Of a stretch of 64,000 bases of DNA, positions 1 through 13,364 are shown in pieces. Every line of letters starts with the position of its first letter. The first letter of the stretch is position 1. The notes under the pieces are model-generated. The model did not search any database. It saw only the letters and a program-made list of their open reading frames with translations, and had not been told where the DNA came from. The stretch spans positions 377,706-441,705 of the forward strand of contig JAYKAV010003126.1 in NCBI GenBank assembly GCA_035582835.1, in the 5' to 3' direction. A program made the position numbers and the translations under genes. The stretch comes from Phoebastria nigripes (lineage: Eukaryota > Chordata > Aves > Procellariiformes > Diomedeidae).

Positions 1-3000
1 GGAGCCAGTCCTGTGTGGTATTACAATGGTACATAATAAGTTGCTTAAATCTCTGGAAAATGCAAATGCTTATCTGTGTTACCTTATAGACTTGTTGTGA
101 GTACTAATTTTATCTATCACATGCTCTAGAAGGCAAATGATTTATGCGAGCAGGATTTCTTTTAACATTTCAACAGTTAAAAAAAAAAAAGAGGGTAACA
201 GTAAGTGTCCAGTACGTCAGCTCTTCTTTGCATCTGGTTTCTCATCTGCTGCAAATCTACAATACGGACTGCTCAAACTTTTATTTTAATGAGCTATTTT
301 TTGTTCCTGTTTTGATCTAAAGATAGCTTTTCCTCTGAAGTGAGAAACTTGTTCTGTCCCGTTGGGCTAGTTGAACAAAACATTACAGATGGACTCAGTT
401 GCCTAAACATGAGCTCGTAGCACATGGTTGTAGACACCTTACGGTATTCAGCTTGCTCTTCAGTTAGATTATGAGTCTCATGCAGGTCCCATATTGTATC
501 TGTCACCGCTGTCTTGCTTCTGTACAATGTCCTGGGTTATAGCTCATCTCAGTGACCAAAAAAACCCCAAACGTATCAGAGCATTGAGTTACTTGATGAG
601 TTTCATTGTATTTCTCTCAAATGGTGCTAATGTGGGTGGAAGAGTGCCATGGAAGGAACCACAATTCTTGGTTAGCCTTTAGTGTGGCAAGGTACATGAA
701 ATAATTATGAAATTTGATGAGAGTACTGACATTTCAGAGATCCCTTGGATAAGTGGAAATAGGGAGAATTATGAATGTTGTCTTAAAATTCTGTGTATTA
801 TAGGTGTATGTATCTCATATGCAGAACATCCTGTAAGAAGAATCTAAATTTGTTGTGGACCTGTGTTTCTAAATACAGAGAGTACTATGGAAAATATTAC
901 AAGGTGAGATGCAAGATATGTCAAGGATGGTGATCATAGTCAATATGTAAGAAAGATTTCATTATTTGTTTCTCTGAGGAAATTTTGGTGTCTGAAGAGC
1001 AACTATTGCCTTTTCATTTTTGGATCCAACTAAATAAAAGAGATGAATTAGATGAAGGCTTGTAATCACTTAGATTTCTTGTGTTGCAATAGTGACACCA
1101 TCATGTGCAGTCTTTGCGCACATTTAATCACCATTAAATAAAGTGTTGGGTTTTTTCGCCATATTTATCAAGGTCCTCTCATTTGAACGTGCGAAACAGC
1201 AAAAAAACCCACCACATTTTACTTCTGTTAAAGAAAGTATTTGTTTATTGTTAATCCTAAACCTTAGTCCAAACTTCTGTCCAGAAAGTGTATGTCTATG
1301 TAGTTTTACATAATTTAATGAAAATTGTATGTTGGTAGTATTTTTAAAGTTTTAACACATTTGAATGGAAAAAGATGAAAAATAGACAACCTTATTTTTT
1401 ATTATAATAAATTATGTATGCTTCAGGTGATTTCCGGTTATCTTATGTGTTAAAGTAATGAACAGTTCCACTGCTGAACTATTTTATGCTAAGTTATGTT
1501 TTTACGNCAAAGAAAAAAAATGGTTTTTAAGAGCTGTATTTCTGTGAAAACTGTTAGCAAATGCTTATCGTTGTAGTGAGGCCTCAGTAAAGTGTAATCT
1601 ATTATTCCTTGTGTTTTATTTCAAGACAACTGAATGTAAGGAGACTTTTTTTGCTGCACACTCGCTCAGAGTTGCTACAGTCCAATATTTGCTGTCCTAT
1701 TGCTATTTTTGTTACTGCTTTTTGTGGTGAAGGCTTGTGATTTCATTAACAGTTATTTTAAACCCTGAAAAACCTGACAGAGGGCTAAATAGAAAATAAT
1801 TCTGTTTTCCATGTAGATAAGCACAGAAATACATGAATAAAAATCAGGGTGGCCTCTCCTCCACTGCTTCAGAAGTCTCCTGCCTGCCTGCCTTTATAAA
1901 CCTTTGGGAAATGGGCCACGTTGTCTTCAATTTTGTAAATAATTAANATTCTCTGCGTGGTTATTTTTATCAAAAGTACACTTCTAGATTAATTTGTGGA
2001 TAATGATAGTTGTAGTTCTTAAGAGGCTTTTCTTTTTTTGTTGTTTTTGTCTATATTTCTGGCATAGGAGAGTAGGATCTTATCCCATTAGCCACCTTTC
2101 TTCTGCGGGAAGCCATGCACTGAATGAGGGAGTTCTAACAATTTTCACAGACTTTGAACTTGTTTTATGTTGTGATAACCCTTGAAACCCAAACATGTAT
2201 CTTATATGTCAACTCCACCTATAGTTTCCACAAGTCATCTTAAGAGAGCTTCTTTGTCACTCACGGCGTCAGAACACAGGGTCGTGTTTGTCCTTTGAAT
2301 TAAGCAACAGTGATTAAATTACACATGCTTTTGTGATCCTTATTTTTCCTGCCTAAAGAATGGTATGGTGACCTTATATTGACACTATAGAGAATGTGTG
2401 CTTTGTTAACTGCATTTGAGATCTGCCCCTGAAGTTTAAACCAGAGGCACTTGTTCTAAAACACCGGCTTTGTTATTTGGGGTTATCACTATCACATCTG
2501 GACCTTCGCTACCTTAGGTGCCGTGTGGTGGTACTTATTCTTCTTGTATTCATTTGATATGATTTACTTAATGTAAGAAAACAAGCCCATATTACATTTA
2601 TTTTTAAGTGAAGAGAAAAAAAATGACTTTCTCTGGAATGATGACAATGAGCTGTTTATTACCACAAGCTGTGCATTTTATTTTCTTTTAGTTAGAAAGC
2701 AGTGATTTGTCTGAATTTTTGGAGTGGTTTTTAAGTGAATAATGATATAAGAGCCTTCTTACTTGAGGCTTCTTATAAATGTAGTTATTTATATGAGGAA
2801 AAACTGTTCAAGCATGGATTATTTATGCAGGGGAGAAAACTGGCTCTGGATTGATTTAATTTTTCTTTCCCATCTTCTCTGAGCTAATTTGTTTTCTCTG
2901 TGCAGTGAGTGCTCGATATGCTTGCAACTTTGTTTTAGACACTTAGGAGCTCCCTGTACCATTTCCCTTGATAAAATCATCCAATTCAAACCTCACCTTA

Positions 3001-3216
3001 TGTTCTTCAAGGCAAACTTTGTTCCCTCATAGCTTCAAAGAAGCGTTATGGCCTTTCCCCTTTCATTTTTAGCAGAGTTGGTTTCATCATACATTTAAAA
3101 TTAGAACTGAGGTTTTTCTTGGTCTAGTGGTCTTGGCATGTTCTTTTCTTAATTTTTGTATTTTTTTTTCCTCTGCAACAATTGAGAGATGGATGAGAAG
3201 ATTAACTGCACTTTTG

Positions 3217-3226
3217 CCCCCCCCCC
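3217..3226 (+). repeat. C10 homopolymer
   Basis: Ten C between two T runs, giving a polypyrimidine stretch from about 3212 to 3230. Confidence 0.85.
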
Positions 3227-6200
3227 TTTTGATTTCACTTTTGATGCCAGTCCTCTCCTAAGACAGTCCAGTCTACGCCTGGAGCCTGGGCTCAGCCCCC
3301 TGAGTGAACTGTGATGTGAATCCACTCTGTTTAGCCACCACATTGTTTCAAAATTGGTAATTCTGCCATTGGCCATGTGCAGTCATTGGTAAAAACAGCA
3401 TCCAAGCAGCCTTCCTAAAGCATTGTTAATTATTGACAGTGAATATAAAGAGATGGTGTAGAGGATTTTGTATCAATAAAGATCTCTCCTACCTAGAGCC
3501 AAGAATGACTTAATTTTTTTTTTTTAGATACACCAGCAGGATCTGTCTGTAAACAGTTTCTAAGCAACAGCTGCCTGTCCTCTAGAAAGAATGTCACTTT
3601 TTATCCATGACTCCTGGGTTTTATAGCCCTTCTGCCCAAATCGGTGCCCTGGATTAGGGGGAGGTTGAAGCAGTCTTGTCAGCAATGGTAGTTCTCCTTT
3701 CTTCTAGTAGCAATCACCTACGGTTTGTTGAGGTGTGTTTGAAATTAAATCACTGTTTCCTTCATTGTTGGTTTCTCAACAGCTTTGCTGTCGCAGTCCA
3801 GCACTGTGAATTATTTCTGTACAGTTTCATAAACATTCTGTAATGATCAAAGAACCCGTATTTCTACTTCCATTTAAATGCAAGAGGTGACAAACCAGAA
3901 GCAGCTAAATAATTTAATTTTTTTTAATGATTATGTGGTTTGAACTGGTTTTAAGGCAAAAACAGCACAGCAAGTCTCTTTCTTCATCAAGAGTTGTGTG
4001 GCATCTGTCACAAAGACTGGGGTAATTCAGAGACAAAGAAAACGAGAGCCCTTTGTGATCAGATTTTTATTACCTGGGAGCCTGCAGCTCAAGTGACCAG
4101 TTTTCTGAGACTTACCTGCATTAAGCACTGTCGAATAATTTGCATCTAGAGGTCAAGCAGTAACAACTACCCAAGAAAGTAAGCTAACCTTTTCCTTGGT
4201 AATATGGTGGTAAATGGGGAAAAAAAGGAAGAGAGAGAGTAATCTCACTGGACATTGTAAGCTCTTGTGATCAATTTTAAACAGATGTTATTTGAAAATA
4301 GCAATCATTTTCTTTTAGCCAAAGGTCCATATAAGATGAAGTATAGAAAAACAATTTTTAGAGGGATTTTTGTTTGGTTTGGTTTACTACTGGAATCTTT
4401 TAAAAGAATGTTAACCTGGGGGCTGTGGAGATCAAGTAATTGGTTCAGGCTATTAGAACTTACAATAGTCATAAATGTCAAGTTCTCTGTCTTGCAGCTG
4501 AGCTACCATGTCTTGCCTTAGCTGAGACTGCTTTTGAGGTGGGGAAACACAGATCTTGTAGAAAACAGGTTTTTCACTGAAGGACGTTGGAATGGAATAT
4601 GATCATAAACTGATTTAGTAAGAGGTGGGGAAGAGTCAGCTGGAATCTGTCTCCCATTATATTCCAAGTAGCTCTAGAAAAGCAGCCTTTAAGAAAATAT
4701 GGTGGAGGTGACTTACAGAAAAAGCTTGAATTTTAACAGACTAATTCCATGCTCCCATTTATGAGTTGTTTTTGCCAACTCTGTGAGCCAGCAGAAGTAG
4801 ACTTCCAGTTCGTTGAAGATTTGGGAGGAGCAAGAGTAGCCTCATGGGTTACCACAGGATACTAGGACCTACATAAGTGTATTGTTCATTTTACTTATTT
4901 ATTTTTAATTTGCTCTCTCTTAACTGCTACTGTTAGAGTTAAATAGTATTTCAGTTTGAAAAATGGCCTTACTGCTTTTACTAACAGTGCCTGAAGAGAA
5001 GGCCTGTGGATGTTGGAATCAGTTAGATTTGCNTAATCGTTATGATTGATAATATAGGCTGTAGACTATGGCCTGATTTAAGGGAACTGTAGAGTTTATT
5101 CCTTCCCCAGAAGATGTAAAATCACAGGTCTTTGAGCGCTTTTGAGAAAAACNGAGATCTCTGAATATGTTTCCTCTGTTATTGCGAGAAGCTGTCTTGT
5201 TTCTTACAACTGTCTTTATTTCCTTTGTTTGATTTGAAATCAGAGATTTCTGCTATGTACAGAATGGGGAGTTAAAAGGTAATTGAGACATTTTCCTGGC
5301 TTGCATTAAGAAATAAAAATGAGCAGAAGGAATTCTGACTTAGGAAAGAGAGGTTAGACCCTATTATGTACAACTGGGAAACACAAGAAGAAAGGCAGTT
5401 TAAAATACCTGTATGTTTAAAAAGCTAACATTAAAGGAAAAAAATGTCGAGTAAGAAGACATATGAAATATGAGCTTTTGAAGAACTTTCTATGAAAAGG
5501 GCAATAAANCTAAGATTTGTGACATTCTTACTTTTTAGGGGCTGCTAGGGTGGCTTCCTGTCAAATAACATAAAAATAGACTGTGATGAAAGACTGAGAG
5601 TAAATTCTGGTTTTTACTGTTTTCAGCATTCTCGCCTTCTCCATTACATTTTGGCCAAGAGTAGTGTATTGTTATAAAATTCAGACTAAAAGTAAGCTTT
5701 TGTGGCTTTGTTTATTTCTGTTCATTTCTTATGTAAATGAAATGGTCATCTCAGTTAATCACTATCAATAATTGGTTGATATTTCCCTCTAGCTTTGGGC
5801 CAAACTTACTTGATAATTTCTCTTCCATGTAGTAATAATTCCTCATTATTATTATTTCTCTGTTACTCTGCGAGACATGGATAAATCCCAATGAAAGTAT
5901 GTCTTTGTTACTAAATATTCTACTGTATACTAAATATTCTGTTCTATACCGGTAAAATTCTTCCATCTTTTGCAAGCTCTTAGTTTATAAAAAAACCTCC
6001 CTTTTCATAAGCAAACTATTGTAGCTCTGTTTCCTGCATATATTAACAAAATGTTTGAAGACTGAAGGGAACGAACATGCAGTGAGTCATCTTCTGTTGA
6101 GAATAAAACCTGATACATTTGTGAATGAAATCCGGCTTTGTGAAGTAGAGCATGTAGTTTGTTATCATTGTGTTTTGCAGGATTTTTTTTTTTTTGGGGG

Positions 6201-7501
6201 TATATTTTTGCTTTTAACAGATGTGCAAGTTAGGAAAATTTTAATTAGACTTGGGAAATGCTGTCTTACACATTTGTAAATCTGCAAATATTGGGATGAA
6301 CTGGATTTAGTAGAACTTTACTATGACTAGGAATATCTGCCCGAGGTGTTTTGAATAATTTTTGGAGGTGCCTCCATTGACACTATTTAAGGAACTTTGA
6401 TTCCTAAACCTAAACACAAACACTAGGATGCCTAAAATGTTTGAAAGTGAATTGAACGCTAAAAGCTTGATGAAGCTCCTTGACTATTAAGTAGCTTGTG
6501 TCAGAACAAGTATAGGATTTTAGCAGAAATGTGAGTTGATCTGATGACATATATGAAATGCCAAAGTCTGCGTAAGTCCAAGTGTACAGAGATTTCTGCA
6601 ACTCAGAAAATATTAAACATGGTGATTACAGGCAAAGTTAATAACAAAATCTGGTATTCTTTCAACAGTTGAAAGACAAGTTGAAAACAAAGAGGACATG
6701 TATGGGTTGATTCATCCCTGGTTATTCCATCCTAGCCTGTAAGAGCTAGCTGTTTATGGAGTTCCTGAGTCTCAGGGTAGCAAATGGACAATAGTTTTTA
6801 ATTGAGGACAGATGTGTTATTGTTTCATAACTTCTCTCGTTAATGTTCCCTTCATCTCTGAAACATTCTGCTGCAATTGGTTCCATAAATCTGAGGGAAG
6901 AAGTACCGCCTATTTGATACTTAGAAATCTGATAACTGAAGAATTTGAGATGCATTTAAGTTCTTGTATCATAGGAAGTATTGTGAGTTCTATTCATCTC
7001 CGTGCTGTCTGTCTTCACATGTTTTTAATGGTATTTCTTCTCTGTGATTTATACTGAAAATTGAAGATTGAAGTGTGTTTAGACTCTCTTCATATGGAAA
7101 GCATTCAATGCCTCTGATCATGGAGACTTTGTAAATACATCTTCTAGTTCTACCAGACCTTTTTGGAGGTGGAAGGGCACATGGCATTAAAGATGTAGAT
7201 GTGTAATTATACGGTGATGTATAAGTATTCCTCCCCACCCCCTCTTTTCTTTTCCTGAACAAAGCTGTGCAGAACTGCTGATTTTTAGAGGGCTTCCAAC
7301 TGTGACTCCAGGATCAGTTGCTAACATCAAGCCAATCATTTTACATGTAAAGTAGGGTTGCTTTTCCCCATGTTTTCCCCATGTTGCTTCCCATATTTTG
7401 CAGTGGTGGAAAATGCATTTTCGTCTGCCGTCTTTGCCCCGGTCACTGAGCTTGATAAGATCTGCAGTTCTGTGTAGTGAGATTTATACTGGAGTATTCT
7501 G

Positions 7502-7502
<1 letters not shown>

Positions 7503-7579
<77 letters not shown>
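7503..7579 (+). repeat. Poly(T) tract of 77 bases
   Basis: An uninterrupted run of T, by far the longest homopolymer here. No retroposon body or target duplication is obvious on either side. Its length may be inaccurate because homopolymers this long are hard to sequence. Confidence 0.95.
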
Positions 7580-7581
<2 letters not shown>

Positions 7582-8199
7582 CATGAGCAAATAGTCACTT
7601 CACTCTTCACCTCCTTTTTTCCAAGTGGTGGCAGGAATTCAGTCTGTGGACTACTGGTACTCTACAAGTTATATAGGGAAAGTGTGAGGTTGTGCTTTAC
7701 CTTCCAGAAAGCTTAGAATCCAGTTAGATAAACAAGTTAACTATTTTTATTGGCAATATAGTTATATTGTTATGGACTGAAGTTCTGCGATGAAGTAGAA
7801 AAAGCTCACCGACGAGGAGGCAGAAGTTGTCTGTCTGAAGACAGCTTTGCTGAGCTGTAGTCAGGGATCACCGAAGAGGAAGGCTCTTGGTTTTGAATGA
7901 GCGTAGGACTATTGAAAACATACACATTTTGGTTCAAAGCCTTTTAGGAGGTGGGGAAAAAAAGCCAAATTAGCTATGGTAGTGTTTAATCTCCAAAAGG
8001 AACTACACCTAAAGGGAGACAAGCTTAAAAGGCAATTAAAAAGAACACTAAAACATACTAATTTCTTTTGGGTTTTTGTTCTTAAGAAATTTCAAGGCAG
8101 TAAGGAAAATAAATAATATTCATTAAAATAGAAAATGAAGAAAAGACAATGAGGAATCAAGACAGTAGAGAAAGCTATTTTTAGATAAGTAAATATTTT

Positions 8200-8590
8200 T
8201 AAAAGGTATCATAATGTGCAAGTATTCAAAATACTCTAAGGGAGGCCAAAAATAATTCTGCAAAAATGTTCAAGACGTGAAAACCAATTATGAATCCCTT
8301 TCAAATCCTTTGGAAGCAAGAAGTGTTCCAGCGAGTTGGCAGCCAGTAGACAAGCGAGGTAGAAAAGGTAGAGTCAAAGAGCACGAGGCCCAGCAGAAAA
8401 GCCAGGGAGATTCTGTGCATCCTTGTTAACTGTGAAACAGCTTAAGAAGGATCTTCACAGAGGAGCTAACAGGAAAGGTGTCCGAGACTGAAGTGTTAAT
8501 TAAAGGTGTTTTAGAGGAGATAGATACAATGAATAGTAGCAGGTCACTAAAATGGAATTATTTTTTGAGATCACCACGTATTCATTTTTT
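8200..8590 (+). mobile_element. Ancient CR1 LINE fragment, ORF2 linker and start of reverse transcriptase
   Basis: This is a degraded LINE body. The clearest part is 8478-8549, which reads VSETEVLIKGVLEEIDTMNS and then SRSL, resembling the CR1 motif before 'GPDGIHPRVL' at the start of the reverse transcriptase. The following bases (aaaatggaatt) look like a decayed form of that motif. Upstream sequence with gcaagaagtgttccagcgag and gtgaaacagcttaagaagg fits the linker between endonuclease and reverse transcriptase. Stops and indels make it non-functional. Boundaries are approximate. Confidence 0.6.
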
Positions 8591-8659
8591 TAATGATTGG
8601 TCTCACACTTGCTGCTCTCTGTGTTCAAGATACGACGACTGAAGTGCTAGGTTTCATAC

Positions 8660-8703
8660 CACTGTGAGCATTGATTAGTTTCACTGTGAGCATTGATTAG
8701 TTT
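8660..8703 (+). repeat. Perfect 22-bp tandem duplication
   Basis: The unit cactgtgagcattgattagttt occurs twice head to tail without a mismatch, about 70 bases after the ancient CR1 fragment. The identity of the copies suggests a recent replication-slippage event or a local assembly duplication. Confidence 0.92.
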
Positions 8704-11499
8704 CATCTTTTATAATTCCTGGATTGACATTGTCTGATTTTTGCCAATTTTTATTAATGCTTAACGTTTATTTTGTTTGAAAAAGTATAGAAGGTGACAG
8801 TTTCACCTTGGTGGTGTGTTGGTGGTTTTTTTTTTTTTTTGAAACCACTTCACTTTCCGTTATAATCCTATATGAAAATGATTTGTATTCCATTGAGGTG
8901 CCTGTTAGTAGTTTGTTTACCTGATGACCTGAAAAGTTTCATTGCCATTTTTGAGTTTATCTGGGTTCCTTTGTTCTCTTAACCTTCACAGAGATTATTT
9001 TTTCAGACACACTGATCAAAGATTCACTATCAAGATGGAAACTGTGTATGAAAAGAAAAGTTCTTCTGTGGAAAAATTAATCTGATGTTAGCTAAATTGC
9101 TTTTTTTTTTTTTTTTAAGAACTAGCACTTCATTGTCGCCTGTTTACTTCTTGCATTTCCTTTAGCCTGCAAATACTAGTCATTCGTTATTTACTCCCAT
9201 CATAATTTGCAGGTTTTTATGTATTTATGCAAGAAGTTACTTCATGTTTTAATGCTGGTAAAGAAGAAAATGCATTTTCTTTCTTTCTTTCTCCTCAACT
9301 TAGGGGATTTTCAGTTCCAGTAAGAGTCATCTTGTAGTCAGACTGGAAAGGTGTTTTGAAGATTGGAAAAGAAACAGGTTAGATATGTTGGTTTCCTCTG
9401 TGGTCAGGGCACATAGTGATGGTAATTGCTTGGAGAGGTTGCAAACAATTCAAAATACAACCCTGCAGTTACTGTACCTTTTTCTCCTGGATTTGAAGGC
9501 ATGGAAAATACTTATTGCTGTTAAATATCTATATATCTATATATATTCTTGTTTTTCTGAGCTGATATTATTCCCTTCTGTATTGCTTTTCCAGATGCTT
9601 CTCAGGTCCATTAGTGGTGAAATCAGTTTCCTTCTGAGAATAGCACCATAGCGTCAGTGAAAAAATGCTTTTAATTCTTTAAAATGTCCTCGCACAGAAC
9701 CTCATGTAATAAAGTTTGAATTTTTTATGTTTGAAATTCCAATTTTTTTGAGATTTTTTTAAACTTTTGTATTAATTTTGAAATGGCTACTTCCAGAACT
9801 TGGTAGTGCAGAGCCGACAGCATCTGGATTTAAGTAATCTGACCATATGGATATGGCTGTTACTTTTCCAGATGAATGAATTTTGAGGANTCTCAGTTAA
9901 ATATCTGACAATGTATCTCTCTCACTGGAACTGTACAGTCTGTATCCATGTGTGTTTATATATGTCTGCTGGTTCAAAAAGTACAGTTGTAGAGTGATGG
10001 ATATTTTAAGGATCAAGCACTGTTCTTCAGACCTCTTTATGTAAGAGATATAGAAAGATCCCATATTTAAATGCTACTTGTTTTCTGGCATACGGATTCT
10101 TCTGAATTTTCAAGCAGGTCAGCCAGTTTTTTTTTTCCTCTGTAGAGTTAGGACAAAACCAAGTAAGTTGAGTAACTTTTGTATATTTGTTGGATACCCC
10201 TTTGCTCAATCCTTCTCAAGAGCAGAGATTTATATCTGGAAAGCCAAGTATATTCTCTCTACCGTTTCGTAGTGTGCTTTCACAAGACAAGTGCTGTCCT
10301 GCTTCTGGTACAAATGGATGCAATCAAGGCAGTTTCTAATCCATGATGATGGCAGATTTCTTTGAAGTCAATGGGTGTCCTGAGCATCCTCTTATAGGCT
10401 CAGCAGAGGGGATGTTTGAACAGCTTTCTGAGTGTAGCAGGCTTCCCACCAACTCCTACGAAGTTGCTGTACTTTTCTCATCTGTTTAAAATTCATGTGC
10501 TCCTGGCTTCTTAAGACTGCTTTTTCTCTTCTCTCTCTGTGTTCGTGATTCTTTCACCTTCAGTCAGTAATAGGAAATCCTGTGCGAATTGAAAAGCCTG
10601 TGGTACNCAGACGTCAGTTGGCAGTCACTATGCTACAGTGTTCCTTCAAGTCAGTTGTTTTCAAAGGAGAAGAAAATTGTTCATTATAAATATATTTAAT
10701 AAAATCACAACGCTCATTGAGTTTTTGCTGGTTTGCCTGGGGGTGTGAATAAAAAACATGATCAACTTAAACATGGCATCACTTTTTTCAGCTTTACTGT
10801 AAAAAGCGTATTAAGCTTTTCATTACAGTCTTTCCATTTTCAGAGTTTTATATCACCTACTAATTTACTCATTATAAGAACATTACATGGAAGGTCCACG
10901 TTGAACCAATCAAATTTTATTTGCAGAAAAATGCTCTCCAAACAGCCTTTCCACCTGTTCAGGAAGACATGCAGTTTGCAAAAATTGTACTAAAAAAACC
11001 CAGACCCTTTTGTTCAGAGAGAAGGAAATGTCAAATTAGGGTTCTCTGTATGATGAGGAAAAATTAGTTTAGCTTATGGANTAAAAAGTATTTTTTCAGT
11101 AATTATTTTTCTTTTAATCCTCTCTGTATGATCAAAGTTCAGTATATAGNGATATACATATATTTCTTGATTTTTTTTTTTTGAAGTTCAATCTAAGTTA
11201 AATAATAACATCTATTTAGCAATCCCTGAAAAGATTATTTTTCTCTATTTTTCATTATTGTCCATTTACTTGTTTTGCTTCCTATATCTATGTCCATATA
11301 GCAAGAACTTGATCCATAATGCATAACATTATGCCAGCGCTTCCAGATTTAATTCCTGTTTTAAAAAATGGTGAGGGGGAAGCAAGAGAACTTCACCTTG
11401 TCGTTGTCATACACATGTGGGTAGTGATGGTTTTTATGATTCTTTGAGAGGGAAGGGGAGGCCGGTTTTCATATATTTTAGTACCTTTGATTTTGAGTC

Positions 11500-11552
11500 T
11501 TGGACAAAGATCCCATTCTGTTTGTGCTAAGTGCTGTGTAAATACCCAGCAA
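11500..11552 (+). repeat. Possible ancient amniote interspersed repeat fragment
   Basis: The bases ttggacaaagatcccattctgtttgtgctaagtgctgtgtaaataccc resemble a sequence ('ccccattgtgctaggtgctgtacaaacac') that recurs in reptile and bird genomes. I cannot name the family with certainty. Confidence 0.25.
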
Positions 11553-13340
11553 AACCAGACTCAGTATCTCTTCAAAATGAAAGACAACAGCTGACAGATG
11601 GAGTGCAAACACGGACTGAGTTAGAATTGATCAGCAAGGTAAGGCTTGGTGACAACAACCCATCCCAACCCAACCGCCGTTGAGTTTCTTTATGTGGTGC
11701 AGCCAAGAAAAGTACTGGGAGGGGATTGAAAGAAAGCAATGAGGAGACAGATCTTTGGAAGAGTTGCCTTGCAGGTGTAAAGCACAGCTTTTGAGAAGGT
11801 TCAAAGTTACCTGTTTAACAATTTAGTCAGCTGCTTTATGGGATGTTTATAGCTGAAGTCAACTTCCTGTTGCAGAAGGCTTATTTTCAGTAATTCTTGA
11901 GCTCCAGGGCTAACCTAAGCAGCTGCTGTTGATGATTCTCATTCTGCGCCACCTCCTGAGCTATGCTGTAATATTTGTGCACAGCTGATCTGCGCTAAAT
12001 TAACTTGCTTTTTAAAAAACGCTTATTGTAAACCTGGATTTTTTTTTTCTTGGTTTCATCTGGTTCATTATGCACCTGTACAAGGACTTGTATGGGCAGA
12101 ACACGGGGATAGGAAGAAGTGGTGAGGAGTAGGTGGACGCTGCTGAAACCATCGCTGCTGCAGAAGGAAAGGCTCATTAAACTACAGCCCAGTAGGTGTC
12201 TCTAGTAAAGTTTGAAAAGTGAAGGTGAGCAATATGATGCAGAAAGGTGATTTAGTTAGTGGAAGAAGTTTGAAAAAGCACTGACTTCACAAAAAACTAA
12301 AGTATCTTTGTAATAGTTTCCTGAGTGCATATGATGGAATGAGATTGCCGTTAACAGAAAGTACAGAAAGTAAGATGCAGGATGATAATACCAAGAAGAG
12401 GAGGGGAGGAAGCTTAGCTTCAGGTATATGGATGAATCAGAATGTCATAAAAGTATAATATCTGGAAGATTTAGGTGTAGCTTGGATTGGACGACATAAA
12501 CGGAAATCCAACAATAATACCTATATAACAGGACAGAGAGATAGTAATTTCATTTTTGACTGTGGATATGATTATCCAGACACAAGGTATAGAAGCCACA
12601 TGACTTGCTTCTATACCTCCCTAGTTTCTTGGAAACTGCTCTAAAATCTGAGTATCAGGACTGAATGCAGTATGGCAGTTATGTTGCTTTCCATACGACT
12701 TTTAAAACCTTTTAGTCATTACTTTTCACACTATTCCCACTCTCTTCAGAAGTAGCCAGGTGTTTTCTTTCTTGCTTTATACTTTCGCATTTTTGTTATA
12801 TTGCAACAGTTTTCTTGAATTATTCCAATTTACCAAATAACTCAAATTTTGTGGCTGAACTGTTTTTCATTGTTGTCTGTTTACCTTTGTGGTGTTTGCA
12901 GTTTCTATCACTTTACCTGTTTTTTCTTTTCCTTTTTTTATTCTTTCTTCTGTAGAAAGTATAAGGTGCTTGGGAAAATATTTTATTTCAAGCAATGGAT
13001 CACCAGCCTGTAGAGGCTGAAAAATTTTCTTCTACCTGAGAAATCATACCAATATCTAAACTGATTCTCCTGAGGCAGGCAAATAAATTGATTATGGCAG
13101 GAAAACATTTGTGCTGGAAAAGACTCATAGCAGATAGTTAAAGCCTTTGATTTGATCAATGCTCATTAGTCATGGTAAAAGGAAGGTAAAGCAGTAAAGC
13201 ATCCTTTCGAGGGGTTATTTATATTGGTCACCTGAATGTTGATGTAAGCCTTTGCCAGTTGCTCCACATTACACTTTGATGTGCAGATATTCTTAAATGA
13301 CGCTTCTGTTTTTTGGATCAGTGAGGATATTTTTATTGAC

Positions 13341-13364
13341 TTTTTTTTTTTTGGGGGGGGGGGG
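13341..13364 (+). repeat. T12-G12 homopolymer junction
   Basis: Twelve T are followed directly by twelve G. The G run could take part in G-quadruplex structure on the plus strand. Confidence 0.9.

Larger units (their letters stand above)
1..8199 (+). other. Non-coding DNA, presumed upstream intron or flank of CTNNA2
   Basis: No exon, RNA gene or intact mobile element is recognised. The stretch is AT-rich with short homopolymers, single N bases at 1507, 1947, 5032, 5153 and 5509, and the 77-T run. Open frames are short and unrelated to known proteins. Confidence 0.6.
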
